A stretch of 32,498 nucleotides of DNA from GCA-2686265 sp036010965 (GCA_036010965.1 DASCMO010000109.1:1-32498), one strand, 5' to 3'. Shown: positions 14,311 to 22,492, counted from the first letter of the stretch. Notes: generated from the sequence alone by a model not told the origin. A program made the numbers and translations.

Positions 14311-15362
14311 GGGTCCTGGTCACCGGCGGCGGCGGTTTCGTGGGCGGGGCCATCGTCGACGAGCTCCTGGCTCGCGGCCACGAGGTGACCTCCCTCTCCC
14401 GCGGCGTCTACCCCGAGCTGGAACGCAAGGGCGTTGTCTGCGTGCGCGCCGACCTGACCGAAGGCGCGACCCTGGGCGCGGCCGTGCGCGGTCACGACGC
14501 CGTGATCCACAGCGCCGCGCGAGCCGGGATCTGGGGACCGCAGGCCGACTACTGGCGGACGAACGTCGAGGGTACGCGCAAGGTGCTCGCTGCCTGCCTG
14601 GCCGAGGGTGTCGGGCGCCTGGTGTACACCAGCTCTCCAAGCGTCTGCTTCGACGGCCGGGATCATCTGCGAGCGGGAAACGACCTGCCCCATGCCCAGC
14701 GCTTCCTGGCCCCTTACCCCGCATCGAAGGCCGCCGCCGAGCGCAGCGTCCTCGAGGTCGGTGAGAACGACGGGCTGTTGACCTGCGTCCTGCGACCGCA
14801 CCTCGTGTTCGGGCCCGGCGACCCGCATCTGCTCCCGCGGCTGGTCGAGCGTGCTCGACGCGGCCACCTGCGGATCGTCGGCGATGGAAAGAACGAGGTC
14901 TCCCTGACCTATGTCGAGAACGCCGCCGTGGCCCATGTGGACGCCGTCGAACGCCTGGAGGCGGGCGCGGCCCACGTGGGCCGCGCCTACTTCGTCGGCC
15001 AGCGCGAGCCGGTGCGCCTGTGGGATTGGATCGCCGAACTGCTCGGACGACTCGCCATCCCACCGCCCCGCAAGCGCGTGTCGGCGCCGGCCGCGCGCGC
15101 CCTGGGCGGATTCCTGGAGTGGACCTGGCGTGGTCTGCGGCGTCGTGGAGAGCCGCCGATGACTCGCTTCGTCGCCTCCCAGCTCGCCACGTCCCACTCC
15201 TTTGACATGGGGCCCCTCGAACGCGACCTGGGCTACCGCGAGCGCGTCGACATGGCGACCGCCCTGGACCGCACCGTCGCCTGGCTCTCCGCGGGCGCTC
15301 GGGAGGAGATCAAGGCTGGAGATTGTCCCACGGACCGCGTCCCGGATCCTCGCGCGCGCTGA
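14307..15362 (+). CDS. oleD: OleD, NAD(P)H-dependent 2-alkyl-3-ketoalkanoic acid reductase
   Basis: A 351-residue extended short-chain dehydrogenase. OleD reduces the beta-keto acid released by OleA to the beta-hydroxy acid used by OleC. The Rossmann motif is VTGGGGFVG (residues 5-13). The catalytic residues are Ser110 in YTSSPSVCFDG, Tyr137 and Lys141 in YPASKAAAE. The phrase TSSPSV(C/V)F is characteristic of this 3-beta-HSD-like branch. The GTG at 14307 overlaps the oleC stop. Its 3' end overlaps the convergent beta-helix gene by 53 bases, and no terminator hairpin is visible there. It is the last gene of the operon. Confidence 0.92.
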   Translation: MRVLVTGGGGFVGGAIVDELLARGHEVTSLSRGVYPELERKGVVCVRADLTEGATLGAAVRGHDAVIHSAARAGIWGPQADYWRTNVEGTRKVLAACLAEGVGRLVYTSSPSVCFDGRDHLRAGNDLPHAQRFLAPYPASKAAAERSVLEVGENDGLLTCVLRPHLVFGPGDPHLLPRLVERARRGHLRIVGDGKNEVSLTYVENAAVAHVDAVERLEAGAAHVGRAYFVGQREPVRLWDWIAELLGRLAIPPPRKRVSAPAARALGGFLEWTWRGLRRRGEPPMTRFVASQLATSHSFDMGPLERDLGYRERVDMATALDRTVAWLSAGAREEIKAGDCPTDRVPDPRAR

Positions 15363-16488
15363 ACGGCGCGACGAAACCACCCTCCCCGATCGAGGTACGC
15401 TCTGCAGCGACGGTGTTGCGCACGACGAAGTGTCCACGGCCGGGCGCCGACAGGTCGAGCACGCCGTTGGAGCCCAGAACGTTTCCGTCAACGGTCACGC
15501 GCGAGCCGATCAACTCGATGCCGGCAGCGCCGTTGCTCTCGCAGGTGTTACCTATCAGTCGGCAGCCGTTGCGCGCCCGCAGGCCCGCCAGACCGTTCTG
15601 GCGCAGGGTACAGCCGCGCGCGATGACGCCGGGGTGCAGGTCGAGGCCGCGCCGACGGTTGCCGGTCGATTCGCAGTCCTCAACCCATCCGCCGGGCCCC
15701 ATCCACAGGCCACTGCCATCGACGGTGGCGCGCGCGATGCAGCCGCGCACGATCGAGTCGGGGCCGGCCTCGATGCCCATCGCCAGGTTGGCGCGGGCAC
15801 TGCAGTCGGCCACCAGGGAACCCGCGCCGACGCGTATGCCCGCCGAGTGGTTCGCGAGGGCCTGGCAGTCGCGCAGCACACCCTCGGGTCCGACCTGCAG
15901 GCCCGGACCGTAGAGGCTCTCCTCGGCGCGGCACTCCAGCAGGGTCGAGCCAGCGCCGGCGAGGATCCCTCCGTACTCGTTGGCGCGCGCCGTGCAGCCG
16001 GCGATCGTCGCGCCCGGGCCGGTGACGAACCCGAGCCCTCCGTGATTGAAGTCGCTCACGCAGGCGCTGAGGCGAGCGCGGGCACCCAGGTGCGCGCCGT
16101 GGCCGCCGTTGTCGAGCAGGACCACGTCGCGCAGCTCCACGTCCGTGGCCGAGGCCAGGGCGACGCCGTCCGCCCCCCAGTGCAAGACGCGGCCGTTGCG
16201 CACGACGATGTCGCGCCGCTCGCCCTCTGCGAGGATCCCTGCACCGCTCCCTGGGCCGCCCTCGAGCACCTTGCCGCCCAGGTCGATGACGACGTCATCG
16301 GTCAGGATCCGGATTCCGTAGGGTGCGCCCGAGGGACCGAGGTCTCCCGTCAGGACGTAGGTGCCCGGGGCGGTGACGTCGAAGGGCAGGTCCTCGATTC
16401 TCTGCTCGTCCAGGGCGGTCCGAGCAGGGAACGGCGCCGGATGCAGGAGCGCGCAGGCCAGCAGCGCGCAGGCGAGGGGAGAAGTCAT
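15310..16488 (-). CDS. Secreted right-handed parallel beta-helix protein with a cysteine ladder
   Basis: A 392-residue protein with a cleavable signal peptide (MTSPLACALLACALLHPAPFPARTA). Residues from about 75 to 370 form repeats of 21-23 residues with the pattern of a right-handed beta-helix (pectate-lyase/NosD-like), for example AGIRVGAGSLVADCSARAN. In nine successive rungs a Cys falls at the same place (ACVS, AGCT, LECR, RDCQ, ADCS, RGCI, EDCE, RGCT, NTCE), so the Cys side chains should stack along one face. Such folds often bind or cleave polysaccharides; no catalytic signature was identified. The start at 16488 gives the best signal peptide. It is divergent from the sulfatase gene with only 75 bases between them, so the two may be co-regulated, perhaps in polysaccharide use (inference). 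Confidence 0.8.
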   Translation of the reverse strand: MTSPLACALLACALLHPAPFPARTALDEQRIEDLPFDVTAPGTYVLTGDLGPSGAPYGIRILTDDVVIDLGGKVLEGGPGSGAGILAEGERRDIVVRNGRVLHWGADGVALASATDVELRDVVLLDNGGHGAHLGARARLSACVSDFNHGGLGFVTGPGATIAGCTARANEYGGILAGAGSTLLECRAEESLYGPGLQVGPEGVLRDCQALANHSAGIRVGAGSLVADCSARANLAMGIEAGPDSIVRGCIARATVDGSGLWMGPGGWVEDCESTGNRRRGLDLHPGVIARGCTLRQNGLAGLRARNGCRLIGNTCESNGAAGIELIGSRVTVDGNVLGSNGVLDLSAPGRGHFVVRNTVAAERTSIGEGGFVAPFSAREDPGRGPWDNLQP

Positions 16489-16563
16489 GTGACCAGGAGG
16501 GTATAAGAACGGCGTGCGCGGTCTGGACACCCTTCGCGGAATCCGATCGCTCCCCGCCCACCG

Positions 16564-17970
16564 ATGACCAACTCCGCCCCGTCCCGGCGCGCGCTCCCCC
16601 TGGCAGCGGCGTTATGGCTCCTGTCCCTGGGAGCGGCGGCCGCACCGAGCAGCGAGCGCCCCAACCTGGTGCTGGTCTACGTGGACGACCTGCGCGCAGA
16701 CGCCCTGTCGGCCACAGGCAATCCCTACCTCGAGACCCCCCACCTCGACCGCATCGCGCAGGAAGGCGTCCTGTTCACGCGCTCCTACGTGACGACCTCT
16801 CTGTGCTGTCCGGGGCGCGCGAGCGTCCTGACGGGAAAATACGCCCACAAGACGGGCGTGACCGACAACCAGCCGGAACGGGATTTCCTCGCCTCCCATC
16901 GCACCGTGGCTGACTTGCTCGCCGATGCGGACTACGAGACGGCCTTGATCGGCAAGTGGCACATGCCCAACCCGAATGCAGCGCCGCGGCGCGGCTTCGA
17001 TCACTGGGTCAGCTTCGAGGGCCAAGGTCAGTACTTCGATCAGCCCCTCAACGTGGACGGCGTACAGAGGTCGTCGAAGGGGTTCCAGACCGACGTTCTG
17101 GCGGGTTACGCCCGGCGCTTCATCGAACGCGAGCGCGGCGAACGACCGTTCCTGCTAGTGCTCTCCTTGAAGAACTGCCACTCTCCGCACCTGCCCCCGG
17201 CGCGCCACCGAGGGCAGCTCGACGGCACGCCCATGGCCTTGCCCGAGAGCTTCGGCGACGACCCGCGATCCCTTCCCGCGAGCTATCGCGACGCGCGCCT
17301 GAGTCGTCGCAACCGCGGCGCCCACCCCCACCCGGAGCTGTACGAGATCACCGTGCGCCGCTACTGGGAACTCGTCCTCTCGGTGGACGAGGCCGTGGGG
17401 CACCTGTTCGCGGCGCTCGAGGAGCAGGGCATCCTGGACGAGACCTGCATCGCGTTCACGAGCGACAACGGCTACCTGCTGGGAGAGCACGGGCTGATCC
17501 AGAAGGGGTTCGCCTACGAGCCGTCAATCCGGGTCCCGCTCTGCGTGCGCTATCCAGAGCGCATCAAGGCCGGGACCGTGATCGACTCGGTGACCCTCAA
17601 CATCGATCTGGCCCCGACCTTCCTCGAGCTGGCCGGCCTACAGGTGCCGTCGGATGTGCAGGGTGCGAGCCTGCTCTCCACTCTGGACGGCGGGACTAGC
17701 GGGCGTAGCGATTTCCTCTACCTGGCGCCCTGGTTCCGGCCCGACGGGACGCCGCGCGAGCTCGCCCTCGGCGGTGGGCGCTACAAGTACGTGCGCCTGC
17801 GCGATGCGGGTCTCGAGGAGCGCCTGTTCGATCTGCGGGAAGACCCGGGCGAGCGCAGGGATCTCTCTGCCGACTCGGCTCTGGCCGAGGTGCTCGAGGC
17901 CTCGCGCGGGCGCATGCGTCTCCTGATGGACGAGTTCGAAGTCCCCGAAGGATGGTTCGACGCGGACTGA
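16564..17970 (+). CDS. Secreted sulfatase (formylglycine-dependent)
   Basis: A 468-residue sulfatase that would hydrolyse sulfate esters, probably of polysaccharides, outside the cytoplasm. The signal peptide is RRALPLAAALWLLSLGAAAAP. NLVLVYVDDLRADALS supplies the metal-binding Asp41 and Asp42. The sulfatase signature CCPGR has Cys81 as the residue converted to formylglycine, followed by SVLTGKYAHKTGV. IGKWHM, at about residues 130-135, supplies conserved Lys and His residues. TSDNGYLLGEHGL carries the second metal-binding Asp-Asn. The length is normal. Planctomycetes encode many such enzymes. The maturase is not in the window. The stop codon abuts a truncated gene on the opposite strand. Confidence 0.93.
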   Translation: MTNSAPSRRALPLAAALWLLSLGAAAAPSSERPNLVLVYVDDLRADALSATGNPYLETPHLDRIAQEGVLFTRSYVTTSLCCPGRASVLTGKYAHKTGVTDNQPERDFLASHRTVADLLADADYETALIGKWHMPNPNAAPRRGFDHWVSFEGQGQYFDQPLNVDGVQRSSKGFQTDVLAGYARRFIERERGERPFLLVLSLKNCHSPHLPPARHRGQLDGTPMALPESFGDDPRSLPASYRDARLSRRNRGAHPHPELYEITVRRYWELVLSVDEAVGHLFAALEEQGILDETCIAFTSDNGYLLGEHGLIQKGFAYEPSIRVPLCVRYPERIKAGTVIDSVTLNIDLAPTFLELAGLQVPSDVQGASLLSTLDGGTSGRSDFLYLAPWFRPDGTPRELALGGGRYKYVRLRDAGLEERLFDLREDPGERRDLSADSALAEVLEASRGRMRLLMDEFEVPEGWFDAD

Positions 17971-18062
17971 GGGCCGCCGCACGAGCGATCCCGCGCCGCC
18001 GCGGACCGGTCCCCGTAGAAGCCGCTGCAGTCGGCGATGCGGACGGTGGGCTCGCAGCTCAT
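17971..18062 (-). pseudogene. Probable truncated 5' remnant of an AtuA-like (DUF1446) gene
   Basis: Downstream of thrS on the minus strand an ATG at 18062 has a good Shine-Dalgarno site (GGAGGG at 18072-18067, four-base spacing). The product starts MSCEPTVRIADCSGFYGDR followed by SAAARDRSCGGP. This closely resembles my recollection of the N-terminus of acyclic terpene utilisation AtuA-family proteins (VRIANCSGFYGDR..AARE..EGGP). Resemblance stops at about residue 31, exactly where the convergent sulfatase gene ends. The frame then runs antisense through sulfatase coding sequence to 17781 with no similarity. I infer that the rest of a gene of several hundred codons was lost when the neighbouring segment was joined here. 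A chance match or a real short peptide is possible. Confidence 0.45.
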
Positions 18063-18097
18063 CGAGCCCTCCAGATCCGAGCCCGCGCCGCGCCCCG

Positions 18098-18120
18098 GCG
18101 CGTCGGGAAAGTAGACGCGC
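18098..18120 (-). terminator. thrS: GC-rich stem-loop directly after thrS
   Basis: GACGCGC (18114-18120) and GCGCGTC (18098-18104) pair perfectly around a 9-base loop, starting at the base after the thrS stop codon. No T-run follows, so this could be a weak or factor-dependent terminator or just an mRNA 3' hairpin. Confidence 0.3.
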
Positions 18121-19887
18121 TCAAGACGAGAGCTCGAGGGAGCGCGTGTCTCGCAGTTCGCGCACCAGATTCAGGAAATCGTCGGCAGCGATGGTCTCCT
18201 GGTCCCGCGTCCCGCGCCGGCGCAGGGTGACGGTGCCCTCCGCCATTTCCCGGTCCCCGACGATCAGCATGAAGGGCACCTGGCGCTGCTGGGCGTCCTT
18301 GATCTTCTTGTTCATGTGGCCCGCCGACAGCATGGCGTCGACGCGAAAGAGCTCCGCGCGCAGGCGTTCGCCGAGCTCTCGGCAATACTCGGCGTGCTCC
18401 TCGCGGATCGGGATCAGGGCCACTTGGGTCGGCGCGCACCAGAACGGGAAGCGACCGCCGAAGTGCTCGATCAACACGCCCATGAAGCGCTCGAAGGACC
18501 CCAGGATCGCCCGGTGCACCATGATCGGACGCTTGCGCTCCCCGTCGCTGTCGGTGTAGGTCAGGTCGAAGCGCTCGGGCAGATTGAAGTCACACTGCAC
18601 CGTGGAGGTCTGCCACTCCCGCCCGAGGGCGTCGCGCATCTTGAAGTCGATCTTGGGTCCGTAGAAGGTCCCGCCGCCCTCGTCGATCTCCAACGGCATG
18701 TCGACCTTCTCGGCGGCCTCACGCAGGGCCGTGCTGGCCTTCTCCCAGATCTCGTCCGAACCGATGGTCTTCTCCGCAGGCCGCGTGGCGAGGTAGGCCG
18801 TGAACTCGAAGCCGAAACCGTCCAGGATCTGGCGCACGAGTTCCAGCACGCCCGCGAGCTCGTCGGTGAGCTGATCGGGAGTGCAGAAGATGTGGCTGTC
18901 GTCCTGGGTGAACCCTCGCACGCGCAGCATGCCGTGCAGAGTTCCCGAGCGCTCGTAGCGGTAGACGGTGCCCAGCTCGGCCCAGCGCAAGGGAAACTCG
19001 CGATAGGAGCGCCCGCGACTCTGGTAGATAAGGATGTGGCCCGGGCAGTTCATCGGCTTGACCCGGTAGGGCTGCTCGTCGATCTCCATCGGGGCGTACA
19101 TCATCTCGCCGTAGTTCTCGAGGTGACCCGAGACGGCGAACAGGTCCTCGCGCGAGACGTGCGGGGTGTAGACGGCCTCGTAGCCGGCGCGTGTGTGGAG
19201 CTCCCACCAGAAGTCCTCGACCGCGCGGCGCACCGCGCCCAGGGCCGGGTGCCAGAAGACGAAGCCGCTGCCGGCCTCGGGGTGGGTGCTGAAGAGGTCC
19301 ATCTCTGCCCCCAGCCTGCGGTGATCGCGCAGGCGCACCTCCTCCAGCCACGCGAGGTGTTCGGTGAGCTCGGCCTCGCTCCAGAAGGCGGTGCCGTAGA
19401 TGCGCTGCAACATCGGGTTCTTCTCGTCCCCGCGCCAGTAGGCACCGGCGATGTTCTGCAACTTGAAGGCGAAGCCGCGGTCGAGCCGGTCGATGTGCGG
19501 CCCCTCGCAGAGGTCCTCCCACTCACCGTGGGCGTAGAAGGTGATGCGCTCGTCCTCCCCGATCAGATCGAGGGCCTCGAGCTTGAAGTCCTGACCCTCC
19601 AGACGCGCGCGCGCCTGTTCACGATCGCTCTCGCTCACGACCAGTTCGGGGGAGCGCCTGGCGATCTTGCGCATGCGCTTCTCGATGCGCCGCAAGGCCA
19701 CATCGGTCAGGGGCTCGGGGAGCTCGAAGTCGTAGTAGAACCCGTGGTCGATCGACGGGCCGAAGCCGTACTTGACACCGGGAAAGAGTTCTCCGACGGC
19801 CGAGGCCATCAGGTGCGCCACCGAGTGGCGCAGGGTCGAGAGCGGATAGGGTTCCGCCTCGGAGGAAACGGACGGCTGCTCGGACAT
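18121..19887 (-). CDS. thrS: Threonyl-tRNA synthetase lacking the TGS domain
   Basis: A 588-residue class II synthetase that charges tRNA-Thr. The editing domain begins almost at once: HSVAH (His21, His25) and CEGPH (Cys127, His131) form the site that clears Ser-tRNA-Thr. The catalytic core holds zinc ligands Cys281 (MNCPGH), His332 (QDDSHIFC) and His458 (VHRAILGS), with the class II arginine in YRYERSG. The C-terminal anticodon-binding domain follows. Most bacterial enzymes are about 640 residues and begin with a TGS domain of about 60 residues; here it is absent. The start at 19887 is supported by GGAGA upstream. The gene sits 117 bases after murB, possibly in the same transcript. Confidence 0.95.
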   Translation of the reverse strand: MSEQPSVSSEAEPYPLSTLRHSVAHLMASAVGELFPGVKYGFGPSIDHGFYYDFELPEPLTDVALRRIEKRMRKIARRSPELVVSESDREQARARLEGQDFKLEALDLIGEDERITFYAHGEWEDLCEGPHIDRLDRGFAFKLQNIAGAYWRGDEKNPMLQRIYGTAFWSEAELTEHLAWLEEVRLRDHRRLGAEMDLFSTHPEAGSGFVFWHPALGAVRRAVEDFWWELHTRAGYEAVYTPHVSREDLFAVSGHLENYGEMMYAPMEIDEQPYRVKPMNCPGHILIYQSRGRSYREFPLRWAELGTVYRYERSGTLHGMLRVRGFTQDDSHIFCTPDQLTDELAGVLELVRQILDGFGFEFTAYLATRPAEKTIGSDEIWEKASTALREAAEKVDMPLEIDEGGGTFYGPKIDFKMRDALGREWQTSTVQCDFNLPERFDLTYTDSDGERKRPIMVHRAILGSFERFMGVLIEHFGGRFPFWCAPTQVALIPIREEHAEYCRELGERLRAELFRVDAMLSAGHMNKKIKDAQQRQVPFMLIVGDREMAEGTVTLRRRGTRDQETIAADDFLNLVRELRDTRSLELSS

Positions 19888-19939
19888 TTATCGTCTCCGC
19901 CGGGAACCCAACCGCGCCGCCCCAACCTGGGACCGAGCG

Positions 19940-19973
19940 GTCCGCGCTCCTCCCGGACGGGAACGCGGCGGAC
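19940..19973 (-). promoter_or_regulatory. Stem-loop in the thrS leader / after murB
   Basis: In the 117-base gap between murB and thrS, an inner TCCCG-GA-CGGGA dyad is flanked by outer GTCCGCG and CGCGGCGGAC arms that pair with a bulge. It could be the murB-side transcription end or a thrS leader structure. There is no T-run. The evidence is structure only, and such hairpins are easy to find in DNA this GC-rich. Confidence 0.2.
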
Positions 19974-20004
19974 AGACTACACGGCCAGTCAGCCAGGCCG
20001 CGAC

Positions 20005-20913
20005 CTAATCCCCATTCCGCCAGCACTGGACTTCGGTCGCGAGCTCGATCCCGGTGGCCTCGGCCACGCGCTCGCGGACATCTTCGATCAGTCCGAACAC
20101 GTCCGCAGCGCTCGCCCCGCCGCGGTTGACGATGAAGTTGCCGTGCAGGGGACTGACGACCGCCGCGCCGCGGGCGTGACCCTTGAGGCCGCAGGCGTCC
20201 ACGAGCTGGCCCGCCGTGCGCCCCTCGCAGCGCTCGGGGTCGGGGTTCTTGAAGATGCAGCCCGACGAGGCCTCGGTCACGGGTTGCACGGCGTTCTTCG
20301 CCATGAGGAACTCCCTCGTCCGCTCCCGCACCGCCAGGGGATGATCGATCTTCAGTCGAAGAATCGCCGAGACGACGACCCGTCCACCGAGCTTTCCGTC
20401 GCGGTAGGCGGGCGTGCACTCTTCGCGTCGCAGGTCGCACACCTCGCCGTCAGCACCCAGCACGCGCACGCACTCGATCACGTCCCACATCCAGCCCAGG
20501 CGCCCGCCCGCGTTCATGGCCACGCCCCCACCCAGGTGTCCCGGCACGCCGGCGAGCATCTCGAGGCCGGTCAAGCCCAGATCCTGCGCACGGCGCACGA
20601 GGCCCTGCAATGTGGCGCCACACCAGGCCACCAGCCGCGGGTCTTCCGCCACGGGCACGGGCGCGACGCGGCTCGTGGCCTCGAGGGCCTCGTGCGCATC
20701 GTCAGCCCCCTCGCCCGAGGGGCGAAAGACGCGCCGCAGGCGGTCCGTGGCGATCACGCAGCCCTCGAGCAGGCCGTCGGCCACGAGCAGATTCGCCCCG
20801 CCGCCCAGCATGCGCAGGCGCAAGCCGCGCTCGCGCACGGCCAGAACGGCCTGACACAGCTCCTCCGGCGTCGCAGGCTCGAGCAGCCACTCGGCCCGGC
20901 CGCCTACCCGCAT
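20005..20913 (-). CDS. murB: UDP-N-acetylenolpyruvoylglucosamine reductase
   Basis: A 302-residue flavoenzyme that reduces UDP-GlcNAc-enolpyruvate to UDP-MurNAc with NADPH. The FAD-binding segment LRLRMLGGGANLLVADGLL and AGVPGHLGGGVAMNAGG are typical. AYRDGKL (Tyr170-Arg171) lies in the substrate site, and Glu294 (LATEVQ) is the expected acid. The catalytic Ser of E. coli MurB (GSFFKNP) is replaced by Cys219 (SGCIFKNP), a substitution I believe occurs in some MurB branches. The ATG at 20913 lies within the conserved TT(F/M)RVGG motif. Homologous residues (ELSPRTT) continue upstream in frame, so a non-standard start a little further upstream, overlapping the murC end, is possible. It lies seven bases after murC. 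Confidence 0.9.
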   Translation of the reverse strand: MRVGGRAEWLLEPATPEELCQAVLAVRERGLRLRMLGGGANLLVADGLLEGCVIATDRLRRVFRPSGEGADDAHEALEATSRVAPVPVAEDPRLVAWCGATLQGLVRRAQDLGLTGLEMLAGVPGHLGGGVAMNAGGRLGWMWDVIECVRVLGADGEVCDLRREECTPAYRDGKLGGRVVVSAILRLKIDHPLAVRERTREFLMAKNAVQPVTEASSGCIFKNPDPERCEGRTAGQLVDACGLKGHARGAAVVSPLHGNFIVNRGGASAADVFGLIEDVRERVAEATGIELATEVQCWRNGD

Positions 20914-20920
20914 GGTGGTC

Positions 20921-22405
20921 CTAGGGGAGAGTTCGGCCTGCTGCAGGACTGCGCAGGGCCAGCTGATCGATGATCTGTTCACGGGTGCCTTCCACATCAC
21001 CGGCGCCGAGCACGAGCAGCACGCTCGCGGGCGGCAGATGCTCCAGGGTCTTCTCCACACTGCGCGCCAGGTCTCCGCCGGTCGCGGAGGGAACGCCCGC
21101 GCGCCGCAAGCGCGCCGAGAGCTCGGCCGCGAGGTCGACATCGGAGCCGAACTCCGCCTCGTCGATGTGAGCGCGAGCGCCGTAGATGTCCGCGATGATG
21201 ACCCGGTCCGCGCCCCGCAGGCTCTCGACGAAGTCCCCCAGAAAACGCGCCGTGCGGCTGTACTGATGGGGCTGAAAGAGCACGTGGACCGGGCGCCTGG
21301 AGAAGGCCCGACGCGCAGTCTCGATCGTCACGCGTACCTCGGTCGGATGGTGGGCGTAGTCGTGGACGACCTCCACGTCGTCGGCGATGCCCCAGCTCTC
21401 GAAGCGCCGCTCGGTGCCGATGAAGCGCTCGAGCGCGGCGGCCGCTGACGCCGCTGCGATCTCGGGCTCGAGATGCCAGACGCGCCCCGCGTGCCCGACG
21501 GCCAGGGCCAGGGCCGCGGCTGCGTTCTCGACATTGAAGGCTCCCGGCACGCCCAGGCTCACGACGGGCGTCGCCCAGCCCGGACCGCAGAGGCGGAAGC
21601 GGAAGTAGCCGCGCTCCTCCCCAACCAGATCGATCTTCAGCTCGCGCCCCACGCGCCAGAGTTCGCAGCGCACGGCCGCATCGAGGCTCTCGGGCACCTC
21701 GCGGCCCAGGACCAGCAGGCCCTCGGGGCAGACGCGGTCGCCGAAGCGCGCGAAGGCCTTCTCGATGTTCTCGAGAGTGCGGTAGTAGTCGAGGTGGTCG
21801 GCCTCGACATTGGTCACCAGCGCGCCGTCGGGGCGCAGGCCGAGGAAGGTACGGTCGTACTCGCAGGCCTCGACCGCGAACCAGCCTCCGTCGTCGGGCA
21901 CGACCGCGTTGGCGCCCAGCGCGCGATCGGTGCCCCCCACCAGCGCGCCCGGGCGCGGCGCACCGCGGCCCATGGCGTCGGCCACGCCGCACAGGGCGTG
22001 GTAGAGCATCCAGGAAGTCGTCGTCTTGCCATGAGTGCCCGCCACGGCCAGAGTGCGCTCCCCTGGGCAAAGGCGCCCCAGGAGTTCACCGTACTTGATC
22101 ACGCTCACGCCGCGCGCGATGGCCTGGGCGCAGTGCTCGTCTTCGAGCGGAACGGCGGCCGAGCGCACGACCAGCTCGACCTCCGCCGGCAATGGAGCGC
22201 GTCCTTCCGCGCCCAACTGGACCTCGATGCCGAGCTCCTCCAGCTCCGCGCTGAAGCTGGAGCCGTCGCGGTCCTGGCCGCTGACCACATGGCCGCGCGC
22301 TTGCAGGATGCGCGCCGCTCCCGAGCAGCCCGCGCCGCCGATTCCCACCAGGTGCACCCTGTTCGGGATGTCGGCGACCCCTTCCCTTCTCATCGCTCCG
22401 CTCAT
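20921..22405 (-). CDS. murC: UDP-N-acetylmuramate--L-alanine ligase
   Basis: A 494-residue cytoplasmic Mur ligase that adds L-alanine to UDP-MurNAc using ATP. The N-terminal UDP-binding VHLVGIGGAGCSGAARIL is typical of MurC. The ATP loop is GTHGKTTTSW (123-132). EACEYDRTFL and VHDYAHHPTE are MurC signatures, and the latter begins the C-terminal domain. The start at 22405 (MSGAMRREG) has GGAGA about six bases upstream; an ATG at 22393 is the alternative. Upstream in-frame sequence to 22555 overlaps murG and lacks homology. A dyad lies in the 136-base gap before it. Confidence 0.95.
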   Translation of the reverse strand: MSGAMRREGVADIPNRVHLVGIGGAGCSGAARILQARGHVVSGQDRDGSSFSAELEELGIEVQLGAEGRAPLPAEVELVVRSAAVPLEDEHCAQAIARGVSVIKYGELLGRLCPGERTLAVAGTHGKTTTSWMLYHALCGVADAMGRGAPRPGALVGGTDRALGANAVVPDDGGWFAVEACEYDRTFLGLRPDGALVTNVEADHLDYYRTLENIEKAFARFGDRVCPEGLLVLGREVPESLDAAVRCELWRVGRELKIDLVGEERGYFRFRLCGPGWATPVVSLGVPGAFNVENAAAALALAVGHAGRVWHLEPEIAAASAAAALERFIGTERRFESWGIADDVEVVHDYAHHPTEVRVTIETARRAFSRRPVHVLFQPHQYSRTARFLGDFVESLRGADRVIIADIYGARAHIDEAEFGSDVDLAAELSARLRRAGVPSATGGDLARSVEKTLEHLPPASVLLVLGAGDVEGTREQIIDQLALRSPAAGRTLP

Positions 22406-22492
22406 GTTGTCTCCGCGTTTCGTGTCTCGCTCGTCCGGCGCCGCCCTCCGACCCCCAGACTTCCCCAACGCACTGGCCGCTTCAAGCGTGAT

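Noticed and set aside
15202..16506. A 434-codon plus-strand frame across the beta-helix gene
   Set aside because: It is antisense to a protein with a signal peptide and regular repeats; the apparent repetitiveness just mirrors that gene.
18316..20973. An 885-codon open frame on the plus strand
   Set aside because: It lies antisense to thrS and murB, which have full catalytic motifs; its translation is low-complexity with no domain. GC-rich third positions create such shadows.
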